A stretch of 23,719 bases of DNA from Fidelibacterota bacterium. Its GTDB lineage: Bacteria > Fidelibacterota > UBA2242. Location of the stretch: contig DPVY01000074.1 in the NCBI GenBank assembly GCA_003527965.1, positions 1 to 23,719 of the forward strand, read 5' to 3'. This document shows, piece by piece, positions 14,789 through 23,592 of this stretch. Each line of letters begins with the position of its first letter. The stretch's first letter is position 1. The translations under genes and the position numbers were made by a program. The notes beneath the pieces are model-generated. The model was not told the DNA's origin, ran no database searches, and worked only from the letters and a program-made list of their open reading frames with translations.

Positions 14789-16679
14789 AAACACCGAAAA
14801 ATCTTTTGAATACAAATTACTGAATAAGATTGACTCACCAAAGGATCTGAAAAAACTATCGATTAGTGAACTGCATCTTCTTAGTTCTGAAATACGGCAT
14901 TATATTATTGAAACCGTTAAAATGACCGGTGGTCATCTGGCGCCCAGTCTGGGAGTTATCGAACTTACTATCGCATTACATTATGTTTTCGATACTCCCG
15001 ATGATAAGCTTGTTTGGGATGTGGGACATCAGGCGTATAGCCATAAGATTTTAACCGGGCGACGTGAGCAAATCAGGAATATTCGACAATATGGAGGAAT
15101 CAGCGGTTTCTGTAAGATTAAAGAAAGCGAATATGATGTGTTTGGCGCCGGACACGCCAGCACGTCGATTTCAGCCGCGGTTGGGTTGGCAGTTGCCCGG
15201 GATTTAAAAGGATTGCAAGACCGCGTTGTCGCAATCATCGGGGATGGAGCGCTAACCGGCGGAATGGCATTTGAGGGAATCAACAATGTTTGTAATGTTA
15301 AAGGGCAATTTTTAGTTGTTTTGAATGATAACGAAATGTCCATTTCCCGAAATGTAGGGAACATGAGTCAATATTTAACCCGGATTGTTACCAGTCCTCA
15401 GTATTTGAATTTTAAAAACCAGGTTTGGAATTCATTGGCGCTGTTGCCCAAGGGCGTCGGTATGATCCGAAAGTTAGGTCGTAAAACACTCGAATCGTTA
15501 AAGAATTTCCTGGCTCCGGGAATCCTTTTTGAGGAATTCGGTTTCCGATATTATGGACCTGTTGATGGTCACGATATAAATCTGTTAATTACCACATTGA
15601 ACAATATTAAAAACCTGGATTATCCGGTTTTACTACATGTCATAACTCAGAAAGGCAGAGGTCTGGCGATTGCCGAGAATGATCCGACGAAATATCATGG
15701 AGTTGGACCTGTAAAGAAAAAAAATGAAAAGAAAACAGATTCAAGCCCGGCGTTTATGGATGCTTTTGGAAAAATTGCCTGTGAAATCGGTGAAAAGAAC
15801 GACAAGGTGATTTTCATTACGGCGGCGATGTGTGACGGAACAGGTCTCGTCGAATTCAGGAACAGATTTCCCGAGCGCTTTTTTGATGTGGGGATTGCCG
15901 AAGAGCACGCCGTTACATCAGCCGGAGGTCTGGCGGTAGGCGGATTCCGACCGGTTGTCGCTATATACTCAACTTTTCTCCAGCGTGCTTTTGATCAAAT
16001 TATTCACGATATTGCCTTACAAAATTTGCCGGTAATTTTTGTGTTGGATCGTGCCGGGCTGGTAGGTGCCGACGGACCGACGCATCATGGCGCTTTCGAT
16101 TTAAGTTATTTGATGCCGATTCCAAACATGATTATCGCTGTCCCGAGAAACGGTAACGAGTTACGGGATTTGCTGCATACGGCATTAGCTCAGAACAAAA
16201 AACCTTTTGCGATTCGATATCCGAAGGATTCCTGTGTGGAATTCAGCGAGAATCTTGAACCTGAAGTTTTAGATATAGGCAGTTGGATTAAGATTCGTGA
16301 AGGCAAAGATATTGCTATATTATCCGTGGGCACAATGACCAATGTGGCTGAAAAGGCTATCGGAATATTAGAAGGTGAATCCATTTCACCGACGTTAATT
16401 CATGCTCAATTTATCAAACCTTTCGACGAATCACTTCTAAAAGAGATTGCTGCTAATTATAATATTATCATGACTATTGAGGAAAATGCTCTCACCGGTG
16501 GTTTCGGGAGTGTGATTAATAGTGTAGTTGCTAAAAATAAATGGGATATAAATACTGTATCTCTCGGATTGCCGGATCATTTTATTGAACAGGGGCCCAG
16601 AGATCTATTATTAAAAAATATTAACCTTGATCCGGAAGGAATCGCAGCTGAGATCAGGAAGGCAGTCAACTCCAAATAA
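14781..16679 (+). CDS. dxs: 1-deoxy-D-xylulose-5-phosphate synthase
   Basis: Dxs joins pyruvate and glyceraldehyde 3-phosphate into DXP, the first and usually rate-controlling MEP step, using thiamine diphosphate. The 632-residue protein is full length. The N-terminal ThDP domain has TGGHLAPSLG, VWDVGHQAYSHKI, FGAGHASTS and the cofactor motif GDGALTGG...NN, followed by LNDNEMSIS. YGPVDGHD precedes the central domain, which has the catalytic Glu in VGIAEEHAVT and the region YSTFLQRAFDQ then DRAGLVGADGPTHHG. The C-terminal transketolase domain ends normally. Its ATG lies inside pdxT, so the two are coupled. PdxST makes PLP without DXP, so the link to dxs is probably shared use of glyceraldehyde 3-phosphate or growth-linked expression rather than a direct pathway step. 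Confidence 0.97.
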   Translation: MLENTEKSFEYKLLNKIDSPKDLKKLSISELHLLSSEIRHYIIETVKMTGGHLAPSLGVIELTIALHYVFDTPDDKLVWDVGHQAYSHKILTGRREQIRNIRQYGGISGFCKIKESEYDVFGAGHASTSISAAVGLAVARDLKGLQDRVVAIIGDGALTGGMAFEGINNVCNVKGQFLVVLNDNEMSISRNVGNMSQYLTRIVTSPQYLNFKNQVWNSLALLPKGVGMIRKLGRKTLESLKNFLAPGILFEEFGFRYYGPVDGHDINLLITTLNNIKNLDYPVLLHVITQKGRGLAIAENDPTKYHGVGPVKKKNEKKTDSSPAFMDAFGKIACEIGEKNDKVIFITAAMCDGTGLVEFRNRFPERFFDVGIAEEHAVTSAGGLAVGGFRPVVAIYSTFLQRAFDQIIHDIALQNLPVIFVLDRAGLVGADGPTHHGAFDLSYLMPIPNMIIAVPRNGNELRDLLHTALAQNKKPFAIRYPKDSCVEFSENLEPEVLDIGSWIKIREGKDIAILSVGTMTNVAEKAIGILEGESISPTLIHAQFIKPFDESLLKEIAANYNIIMTIEENALTGGFGSVINSVVAKNKWDINTVSLGLPDHFIEQGPRDLLLKNINLDPEGIAAEIRKAVNSK

Positions 16680-16736
16680 GAAGAAAATATTCTTCATTAT
16701 ATCAGAATCTTTTAATAAAATAAAGGATGGGGTGTC

Positions 16737-18383
16737 ATGAATTCACTGCTCATTTTGTCTGTTACGCTGGTTGGATATGTATTAGCATATTTTATCTATG
16801 GCAAATATTTAAGAGATAAGATTTTTCAACTGGATCCCAAACACAATACGCCGGCGCATGAATTGCAAGACGGCGTCGATTATTATCCGGCTCGCAAATC
16901 GGTTTTGTTTGGACACCACTTTGCAACTATTGCCGGATTGGGACCAATCCTCGGACCGGCAATTGGCGTGATCTGGGGCTGGTTGCCGGCATTCTTATGG
17001 GTATTATTTGGATCGATATTTTTAGGGGCGGTTCACGATTTCAGTATATTGGCAGTTTCATTAAAACACCAGGGTAAATTTATTGGTGAGGTGGCTGAAG
17101 AGATTGCCGGAAAACGGGTCAAACAGATACTCCAGATCCTCGTATTTTTTCTGTTATCCTTATCCATGGGAGTCTTTGTGCTGACCATAAGCATCCTGTT
17201 TAAAATGTATCCACAGGGGATAATACCCACATTTGGATTGGTTGGGATTGCTCTTATCTTAGGGATAGGAGTGAACAAGCTCCGGTTTCCCTTTACAATT
17301 TCAGCTATAGCTGGAATAATTTTAATGCTCGGTCTCATATTTATCGGGATAAAATACCCGATAACGCAAATATCTTCAAATATGTGGATCTATATTTTAC
17401 TGTTTTATGCTGCTCTGGCGTCGGTTTTACCGGTATGGCTTTTATTACAACCGAGAGATTATCTGAACGCTTTTCTACTGTATTTTGGGCTTATCGGTAT
17501 GTTTTTAGGTGTAATAATATTGCACCCGACGATTTCTGCTCCGGCAATTAACACCGAAGCGGGTGATCTTCCAGCGCTGTTTCCTTTTTTGTTTATCACA
17601 ATCGCCTGCGGCGCCATCAGCGGTTTTCACTCCATAGCATCTTCCGGCACGACTGTGCGCCAATTGGACAATGAACGGGACGCCCGGTTTATCGGATATG
17701 GCGCTATGCTGACGGAAGGTTTTTTAGCAATGCTGGTAATCTTAGCCGTAACCGCCGGCATTGGCGGCATCGAAATATGGAAACAGCATTATTCTTCCTG
17801 GGCTGTTGCCGGAGGACTGGAGCCGAAACTCGACGCTTTTATTAAAGGGGCGTCGCTGTTTATCGCCCAATTGGGAATTCCCATCGCGGCTGCATCGGTA
17901 TTTCTGTCTGTAATGGTCGTGTCCTTCGCACTGACAACGCTTGATTCGGCAACACGATTATTAAGATTTAATATAGAAGAGATCGGAAGATCTTATAATT
18001 TAAAGTTTATAAATAATCGCTATGTGGCATCCATTCTCGCAGTGGTCGCAATCGGATATTTTGCCTTGATGAAATCGGGCGGTCAGTCCATCGGTTTAAC
18101 CCTATGGCAACTTTTTGGGACTACTAATCAGTTGATGGCGGCATTGGGACTTTTTATTGTGACGTTGTTTTTAATTAAAGAGCACCGTAACTATAAAGTG
18201 ACATTGTTTCCAATGTTGTTTATGTTTATCGTCACTTTTGCCGGACTTATAATTCAAATTTCCAGTTTTATCCGATCCGATCAAAAAATCTGGTCTTTAT
18301 TGATTGTATCCGTTATTATTTTGCTTTTAACAATTTGGTTAATAGCTCAGGCAATCGTATCTTTCAGAAATAATGAGAGATAA
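16737..18383 (+). CDS. CstA-family carbon starvation transporter
   Basis: A 548-residue inner-membrane protein with about 15 hydrophobic segments. The CstA signature is clear near the N-terminus: DYYPARKSVLFGHHFATIAG, then GLGPILGPAIG, WGWLPAFLWVLFG and GAVHDF. Also typical are SGFHSIASSGTTVRQL and ALTTLDSATRL. Characterised CstA-type proteins take up pyruvate or peptides during nutrient limitation; the substrate here is not determined. At 548 residues it is shorter than E. coli CstA (about 700) and matches the compact form common in other phyla. The ATG is preceded by a GGATGGGG run. The 57-bp gap after dxs includes a small AT-rich palindrome (16680-16695), so it may have its own promoter or simply continue the operon. 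Confidence 0.93.
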   Translation: MNSLLILSVTLVGYVLAYFIYGKYLRDKIFQLDPKHNTPAHELQDGVDYYPARKSVLFGHHFATIAGLGPILGPAIGVIWGWLPAFLWVLFGSIFLGAVHDFSILAVSLKHQGKFIGEVAEEIAGKRVKQILQILVFFLLSLSMGVFVLTISILFKMYPQGIIPTFGLVGIALILGIGVNKLRFPFTISAIAGIILMLGLIFIGIKYPITQISSNMWIYILLFYAALASVLPVWLLLQPRDYLNAFLLYFGLIGMFLGVIILHPTISAPAINTEAGDLPALFPFLFITIACGAISGFHSIASSGTTVRQLDNERDARFIGYGAMLTEGFLAMLVILAVTAGIGGIEIWKQHYSSWAVAGGLEPKLDAFIKGASLFIAQLGIPIAAASVFLSVMVVSFALTTLDSATRLLRFNIEEIGRSYNLKFINNRYVASILAVVAIGYFALMKSGGQSIGLTLWQLFGTTNQLMAALGLFIVTLFLIKEHRNYKVTLFPMLFMFIVTFAGLIIQISSFIRSDQKIWSLLIVSVIILLLTIWLIAQAIVSFRNNER

Positions 18384-18459
18384 ATCACAACTACCTAACC
18401 AAAAAGCAATTATAATAGATTAATGTTTATGTAATTCAAAATATTGAAAGGGTGAAACT

Positions 18460-21420
18460 GTGAAAAAAACTACGCTTATTTTTCTGATAAGTTTACTCTT
18501 GTCGGTAAGCTCTTGTGTCATGAAAATTCCTGAAAAATCCGATCTCCCTTCCTGGAGCGTGACCATAGAGGTGCCCTTAGTGAAAGAAACAATTACTATC
18601 GACGAATTATTGGAAGATTCACTTTTTGTAGGAATTCCCTACGGTATGGATGGCGATTCAATATTTGCCTATCAGAATCAAATAGGAATTGAAAAAGTCG
18701 AAGTCGGTGATCAGTTGAATATCGCTGATGTACAAAAGTCATTTACACAATCCGTCGACGATGTGAAAGTAGAGGAAAAAAGTAAGCAATATTCATCCCA
18801 GATGGATCCCGTCGGAGTGGATCCGGTAAATCAGTCGGTGACTTCCCTGTTGGGGAAAATTACTCTGGATGATACCGATCCTGCAGAGACTGAACCGGTG
18901 CTGCTTACGGAATTAATTGATACAACCGGTGTCAATGATGGAGAGCAAACTGTAGTGCCGCAATCTACTGAAGCTCCGACTATTTACCGAACCGTTAATT
19001 TTAACGAATTTGATAATGCGAATTTTTCAGATGGTCAACTCGCCATTACAATTTTTAACGATCTTGTTCTTGAACTGGGTGCTCCAGTCACAGTGCGGCT
19101 GTTAAAATCCGATAGTACAATCATTTATGGTAGCGACGGTGATAGCGCCAGAGCTACCTGGACGACCGGTATTATGCCGGGTTTTTCGGCAGAGAAAACT
19201 ATTTCATTGGCAGGAAAAGTATTGCCTGGAAATATTATAATTCAGATTACGGGAGTTATCGCCGGATCTGGTCCTGCGAATATAACAAATAATGAATCAT
19301 CCCGGAATTCAAGTTTTGTGGTGAAGGTTCAGGCGAAAGATCTGGAAGTGACATCGGCACAGGCGATTATTCCAGAGCAGGAGATTGATACTACCGATAC
19401 GATTATATTAGCCGATTCGGAGAATAAAGTTCAGAGCGCTAAAATTTTAAATGGCACTCTTGCGATTGATATCACGAATAATTTGCCGGTTGATGCAAAT
19501 CTCGAGTTAACAATTACTTCAATTGATGTATCAGATGCCGATGGTATTCAGGCGTTCACACAGACGATACCATTGACTGCAAAGCAATCCTCAAACCCCA
19601 TCTATTCGTTAAACAACGCATTTTTAGTAATGGATGTGAATGACCAAAGAGTGGATTACAGTTATCATATTATTACTCAGGATACGGATCCGGATAAGGT
19701 CGAAATTTCGGAAAATGACGGTGTGACGGTTGCTATTTCTTTATACGGTTCAGATCCGGAGGAGGATATCACATTTTCGGAATTTGAAGGAATTGTCGCC
19801 CAGGATCCGATCTTAGAATCCGGTGAAATCGATATTACCACGGATTCCAAAATTACAAATGCCGCAATTTCAAGCGGAACAATGAAAATCACAATCAGGA
19901 ATAATATTAATCTCTCAGAGACTAATGTGCCGGAGTTGTCAATCCTTATTCCCGAACTCGTGGATCAGTCCTCAAATCCGATTAATATAACGAGAGACTT
20001 GTTGCCCGAACCTAACACCACAACCATTGAAATAGATTTAGCCGGTTATATTTTGTATCCCAATACCGTGACTGTATCCGCTGATAGTTTTAATCAGAAT
20101 ATTACCTATGCTTCCGAGGTTGTAATTCCTTCAGGAGTAACATCTTCGTACGATTTACAGGGCGATATTTTAGTGGAAATCCTGGTGTCGGAATTGTCAT
20201 TTTCTACGGTCACCGGATATTTCAGTCAGGACGCAATCGTCGATAATAATACTATCGTGCTGGAAGAAGAAACAAAAATCGAAGAAGCACAATTTAGAAC
20301 CGGTGAATTAGAAATTACTATTACAAATAATATCGGCGCCGAAGCGAAAGTAGATTTCAGTGTTGCTGAAATTGTCAATAAAACGAATGATTTACCATTG
20401 AAACATACAATTAATCTAACCGGTAGCAGTGATCCAGTTGTCGAGACAATTCCGTTAGATGATTATAAAATAGTGATTCCTTTGACGGATATAACAGCTA
20501 ACCAGGAAATACACTATACATCAACGGTCGGTATCCCTTCCGATCAGGAAATGACTTTAAGCTTCGGGGATGAGATTGATGTGGATGTCGATCTTGTGAA
20601 TTTATCTTTTGAGTCTGTGTCCGGTTATATAGATACTGTTACAGTAGATATTGATACCGTTGATCAGGAGATTACAGCATTGCCGGATGAATTAAACGGG
20701 ATTAATCTGAATGATGTAGAAATTCAAATCGAATTTGATTCTAATATTGAGGTGCCGATTGTACTCGATCTGACGCTGGTCTCATCAAATAAAAATGGCG
20801 AATCTGTAGAATCAAAAGTCCGTCAGGATGTTACTGATAATCCCATAGTTCAAATTCCTGATGCTGCGGCTTTGATAAATATAAAACCGGATCGGATTAT
20901 TGCTTATGGAAGCGCTTCGGTAGGTGGTTCAGGATATGTATCCGTTGACCAATATATTCAGGGTACGATGAATATTTCGATCCCCATGTCCTTTGAGATT
21001 ACAGAGGACGCCACTATCGATATTGAGCCGAGTCTGGTTAAAGAGGAAATGCCCGAAGAGATCGAAGAGATTACTCTTTATGCATATTTAGATAATCAAT
21101 TTGAATTCAACGGTACTCTACAGGTTCTGGCGGCAAAAGATACACTGTATTTTGAAAAAGATCCATTGATAGAGCCCGATACAATCGCAACATTTCACTT
21201 ATTGCCGGATTCGGTTTATGAAGAAATAATTGTGATCGATGATGCCAAATTCAACCTGTTCCAGGATTCATTGTATATTAAAACCGTTGTAAAACTTTTA
21301 AGTAATCTGGATTTAGACGGAAATCCGCAACCGACACGATTGTTCAAAAATGACTCGTTGACAATTCAACTTTCCGGTTCGATAAGAGGGTTAATTGATT
21401 TAGCCGAAGATAACGAGTAG
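18460..21420 (+). CDS. Large repeat-containing lipoprotein of unknown function
   Basis: I do not recognise a named family. The GTG start at 18460 has GAAAGGG seven bases upstream. The leader ends in LSVSSC, giving a lipobox with C19. The 986-residue acidic mature protein is built of about five divergent units. Each has a strand-rich G-x-(L/M)-x-I-x-I-x-N motif at ~192, 332, 473, 615 and 752, a spacing of 137-142 residues. Several units are preceded by a (L/I)-x-F-x-x-(V/F)-x-G segment (for example ITFSEFEG ~437-444, LSFSTVTG ~579-586, LSFESVSG ~715-722). The pattern suggests tandem beta-sandwich domains displayed in the periplasm or on the surface. There are no catalytic motifs and few cysteines. 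It lies 10 bp before a DUF5723-like barrel, so the two are probably a co-expressed envelope pair. Confidence 0.75.
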   Translation: MKKTTLIFLISLLLSVSSCVMKIPEKSDLPSWSVTIEVPLVKETITIDELLEDSLFVGIPYGMDGDSIFAYQNQIGIEKVEVGDQLNIADVQKSFTQSVDDVKVEEKSKQYSSQMDPVGVDPVNQSVTSLLGKITLDDTDPAETEPVLLTELIDTTGVNDGEQTVVPQSTEAPTIYRTVNFNEFDNANFSDGQLAITIFNDLVLELGAPVTVRLLKSDSTIIYGSDGDSARATWTTGIMPGFSAEKTISLAGKVLPGNIIIQITGVIAGSGPANITNNESSRNSSFVVKVQAKDLEVTSAQAIIPEQEIDTTDTIILADSENKVQSAKILNGTLAIDITNNLPVDANLELTITSIDVSDADGIQAFTQTIPLTAKQSSNPIYSLNNAFLVMDVNDQRVDYSYHIITQDTDPDKVEISENDGVTVAISLYGSDPEEDITFSEFEGIVAQDPILESGEIDITTDSKITNAAISSGTMKITIRNNINLSETNVPELSILIPELVDQSSNPINITRDLLPEPNTTTIEIDLAGYILYPNTVTVSADSFNQNITYASEVVIPSGVTSSYDLQGDILVEILVSELSFSTVTGYFSQDAIVDNNTIVLEEETKIEEAQFRTGELEITITNNIGAEAKVDFSVAEIVNKTNDLPLKHTINLTGSSDPVVETIPLDDYKIVIPLTDITANQEIHYTSTVGIPSDQEMTLSFGDEIDVDVDLVNLSFESVSGYIDTVTVDIDTVDQEITALPDELNGINLNDVEIQIEFDSNIEVPIVLDLTLVSSNKNGESVESKVRQDVTDNPIVQIPDAAALINIKPDRIIAYGSASVGGSGYVSVDQYIQGTMNISIPMSFEITEDATIDIEPSLVKEEMPEEIEEITLYAYLDNQFEFNGTLQVLAAKDTLYFEKDPLIEPDTIATFHLLPDSVYEEIIVIDDAKFNLFQDSLYIKTVVKLLSNLDLDGNPQPTRLFKNDSLTIQLSGSIRGLIDLAEDNE

Positions 21421-21430
21421 GAGTAGAATC

Positions 21431-22729
21431 ATGAATAAATTAAAGTTTACCATTACTGTTTTCGCGATTGTAATTGTTCTTTCTGTTAGCGGATTTGCGC
21501 AATTATATATCAACCCGTCAAGTATAGCGTTGGCTGATGCTTATAGCACAAAAGCAAGAGGCGCACATGTCATTGGCTGGAATCCGGCTAATTTAGGTTT
21601 GGCGGGTAATCCCGGATTTTCGATGAATTTCGGGTTGATTCCATTAACGCCGATTCCTTCGATTCAGATCAGTAATAGCAGTTTATCGCCTTTTATGCTG
21701 AATGATCATTTTTTTACCGGCGGTTATTTGACCGATAAGGATAAAGAGGAATTATTGGATTATTTTCCTGATGACGGGCTGCATATCAACCCGTTGATCC
21801 AGATGCGAATACTGGAAATGTCCTTTGGACGATGGGCGTTTTCAATCGGCGCCGAAGCAACAGGTGCTCTGGCTTTGCCAAAATCCTTATTTCACCTGGT
21901 CTTTTTTGGGAATGAATTCAATAAACCGATTGATCTCAGCGACACGAATGTTGAAATGCAATCTGTGGTCACGGTAGCTCTGGCGCACGGTAGGGAGGTG
22001 ACCATACCCGTTCTTAGTGATTATGTTGAAAAGTTGTCAGCCGGCGCCGCCATAAAAGCGTTGATCGGTGTCGGGTATGCCGGGTTTGACAGGATGCAGG
22101 GTTCAATTACTACCTATCAGGACAGAATTCGGTTTGACGGCGATATGGAAGCGACTTATGGAGCCGGTGGCTTAGGAATGGCGCTTGATATTGGTTTGGC
22201 GGCAAATATAAATAAGAAAATGGCGGCAAATGTCTCCATTAATAACCTTTTTGGATATGTTAAATGGGGAAAAATTGAAGCTGAAAAAGTGGAATATTCG
22301 CTATTTACAGAAGTATTTTCTGAGGATTTCTCAGATATTGATTCGGTAATGGACGCCGCTGTTCAGACCGATACGTCATACTCAGTCGGGGAATTTACAT
22401 CGAATTATCCGACTTATTTGTTAATGGGATTTCAGTATGATGTTTTAGAAAATTTTTCATTATATAGCACTCTGAAGCAATATTTTAGTGAAGACCTGGC
22501 AGCGACACGTATACCAAAAATATCGGTAGGCGCTGAATATGAAATCTTGCCTTTTTTACCTGTCCGGTTTGGCTTTGCTTTTGGCGGGATTGAGTCTTTT
22601 CAGTGGGGCTGCGGAACAGGTTTGAATTTCCGGAGCTACGTGCTTGATATTGGATTTTCTCAGATTGGCGGAATGTTCAATCATGCCACCGGTTTTGCTT
22701 TTTCCTTTGGCCAGTCCATTCGATTTTAG
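21431..22729 (+). CDS. DUF5723-like outer-membrane beta-barrel protein
   Basis: The 432-residue protein has a signal peptide (hydrophobic core ending SGFA, cleavage before QLYINPSS) and the N-terminal pattern of FadL/PorV-like barrels of FCB bacteria, LADAYSTKARGAHVIGWNPANLGLAG. Alternating strands continue throughout and the chain ends in an aromatic residue (FGQSIRF), as expected for BAM-assembled barrels. A central region with AAVQTDTSY may be a long loop. The family has been called DUF5723; some related proteins work in type IX secretion, but no T9SS motor genes are present here, so no such role is claimed. AGGAG precedes the ATG by seven bases. The 10-bp spacing after the repeat lipoprotein points to joint expression and possibly a lipoprotein-barrel complex. 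Confidence 0.82.
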   Translation: MNKLKFTITVFAIVIVLSVSGFAQLYINPSSIALADAYSTKARGAHVIGWNPANLGLAGNPGFSMNFGLIPLTPIPSIQISNSSLSPFMLNDHFFTGGYLTDKDKEELLDYFPDDGLHINPLIQMRILEMSFGRWAFSIGAEATGALALPKSLFHLVFFGNEFNKPIDLSDTNVEMQSVVTVALAHGREVTIPVLSDYVEKLSAGAAIKALIGVGYAGFDRMQGSITTYQDRIRFDGDMEATYGAGGLGMALDIGLAANINKKMAANVSINNLFGYVKWGKIEAEKVEYSLFTEVFSEDFSDIDSVMDAAVQTDTSYSVGEFTSNYPTYLLMGFQYDVLENFSLYSTLKQYFSEDLAATRIPKISVGAEYEILPFLPVRFGFAFGGIESFQWGCGTGLNFRSYVLDIGFSQIGGMFNHATGFAFSFGQSIRF

Positions 22730-22771
22730 GATAGATTGTTTTATGTAACATGCTCAAAGAATAGGATGAAA

Positions 22772-23536
22772 ATGCAAATTATTTCCTGGAATGTGAACGG
22801 CATTCGATCAGCATACAGTAAAGGGCTCCTCGATTGGCTAAACCGTCAAAGCCCTGATATATTATGTATTCAGGAGACCAAAGCTAATATGGCGCAGATA
22901 CCCTACGATTTATTGGATTTTAACGGCTATCAATCTATATTTTCATCGGCAAGTAAAATTGGATATAGCGGCGTAGCCTTATTTACAAAAATAAGACCGA
23001 AATCAATTCAAACGGGATTTGGCATTGAAAAATTCGACCGGGAAGGCAGAATAATAGTTGCTGAATATGATGATTTTGTTTTATTGAATATTTACTTTCC
23101 CAATGGGCAGAAAAACGAGGAGCGGCTTCAATATAAGTTGGACTTTTATGACGCCTTTCTGGATTATGTTGATCGGTTAGACAGGGAAGCTAAAAATATA
23201 ATTATTTGTGGTGATATTAATACAGCTCATAAAGAGATTGATCTTTCCCGACCGAGGCAGAATCAAATGATATCCGGTTTTTTACCGATTGAAAGGGAGT
23301 GGATCGATAAATTTATCAGTCACGGTTATGTCGATACTTTCAGAATGTTTCATCCGGAGCCCAACCAGTACACATGGTGGTCGCTGCGTACACGCGCCCG
23401 GGAGAAAAATATCGGGTGGCGAATCGATTATTTCTTTGTAAATGAACGATTTCGGGAAAGTGTAGCCAACTCGTTTATACTCGCGGATGTGTATGGCTCG
23501 GATCACTGCCCGATTGGCCTCGAAATTGCCAAATAA
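22772..23536 (+). CDS. xthA: Exodeoxyribonuclease III (AP endonuclease, EEP superfamily)
   Basis: ExoIII/XthA cleaves DNA at abasic sites and removes 3'-blocking groups and nucleotides in base-excision repair. The start at 22772 gives MQIISWNVNGIRS, matching the family N-terminus, with AGGA five bases upstream. A TTG-initiated extension to 22736 and the ATG at 22766 are less likely. The 254-residue product is normal in size. It carries the Asn in SWNVNGIR, metal Glu in CIQETK, FPNGQKNEERLQYK, GDINTAHKEIDL, TWWSLR, GWRIDYFFV and terminal GSDHCPIGLEI, so the active site is complete. It follows the barrel gene by 42 bp on the same strand and is the last gene in the window. Confidence 0.95.
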   Translation: MQIISWNVNGIRSAYSKGLLDWLNRQSPDILCIQETKANMAQIPYDLLDFNGYQSIFSSASKIGYSGVALFTKIRPKSIQTGFGIEKFDREGRIIVAEYDDFVLLNIYFPNGQKNEERLQYKLDFYDAFLDYVDRLDREAKNIIICGDINTAHKEIDLSRPRQNQMISGFLPIEREWIDKFISHGYVDTFRMFHPEPNQYTWWSLRTRAREKNIGWRIDYFFVNERFRESVANSFILADVYGSDHCPIGLEIAK

Positions 23537-23552
23537 TCATCATGCTTTGTTT

Positions 23553-23592
23553 TCTTACTCGTTACTAAGCCATAGATTTGTAACGAGTAAGA
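23553..23592. repeat. 13-bp perfect inverted repeat downstream of xthA
   Basis: TCTTACTCGTTAC (23553-23565) pairs perfectly with GTAACGAGTAAGA (23580-23592) across a 14-base loop. It begins 16 bp after the xthA stop, so it may end transcription or protect the mRNA 3' end, but no T-run follows (next bases CATCC), so a standard intrinsic terminator is not supported. A dispersed palindromic repeat is equally likely. Confidence 0.6.

Noticed and set aside
16680..16695. GAAGAA-AATA-TTCTTC palindrome after dxs considered as a terminator or operator
   Set aside because: The stem is only 6 bp, two-thirds A/T, and not followed by a T-run; such palindromes arise easily by chance in AT-rich DNA.
21431..22729. 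Barrel considered as the PorV component of a type IX secretion system
   Set aside because: No Por/Gld motor or sortase genes and no C-terminal sorting domains are visible in the window; only general barrel similarity can be supported.
22736..22771. TTG-initiated N-terminal extension of exonuclease III
   Set aside because: Family proteins start at the MxIISWNVNG strand, and AGGA is correctly placed only for the ATG at 22772.
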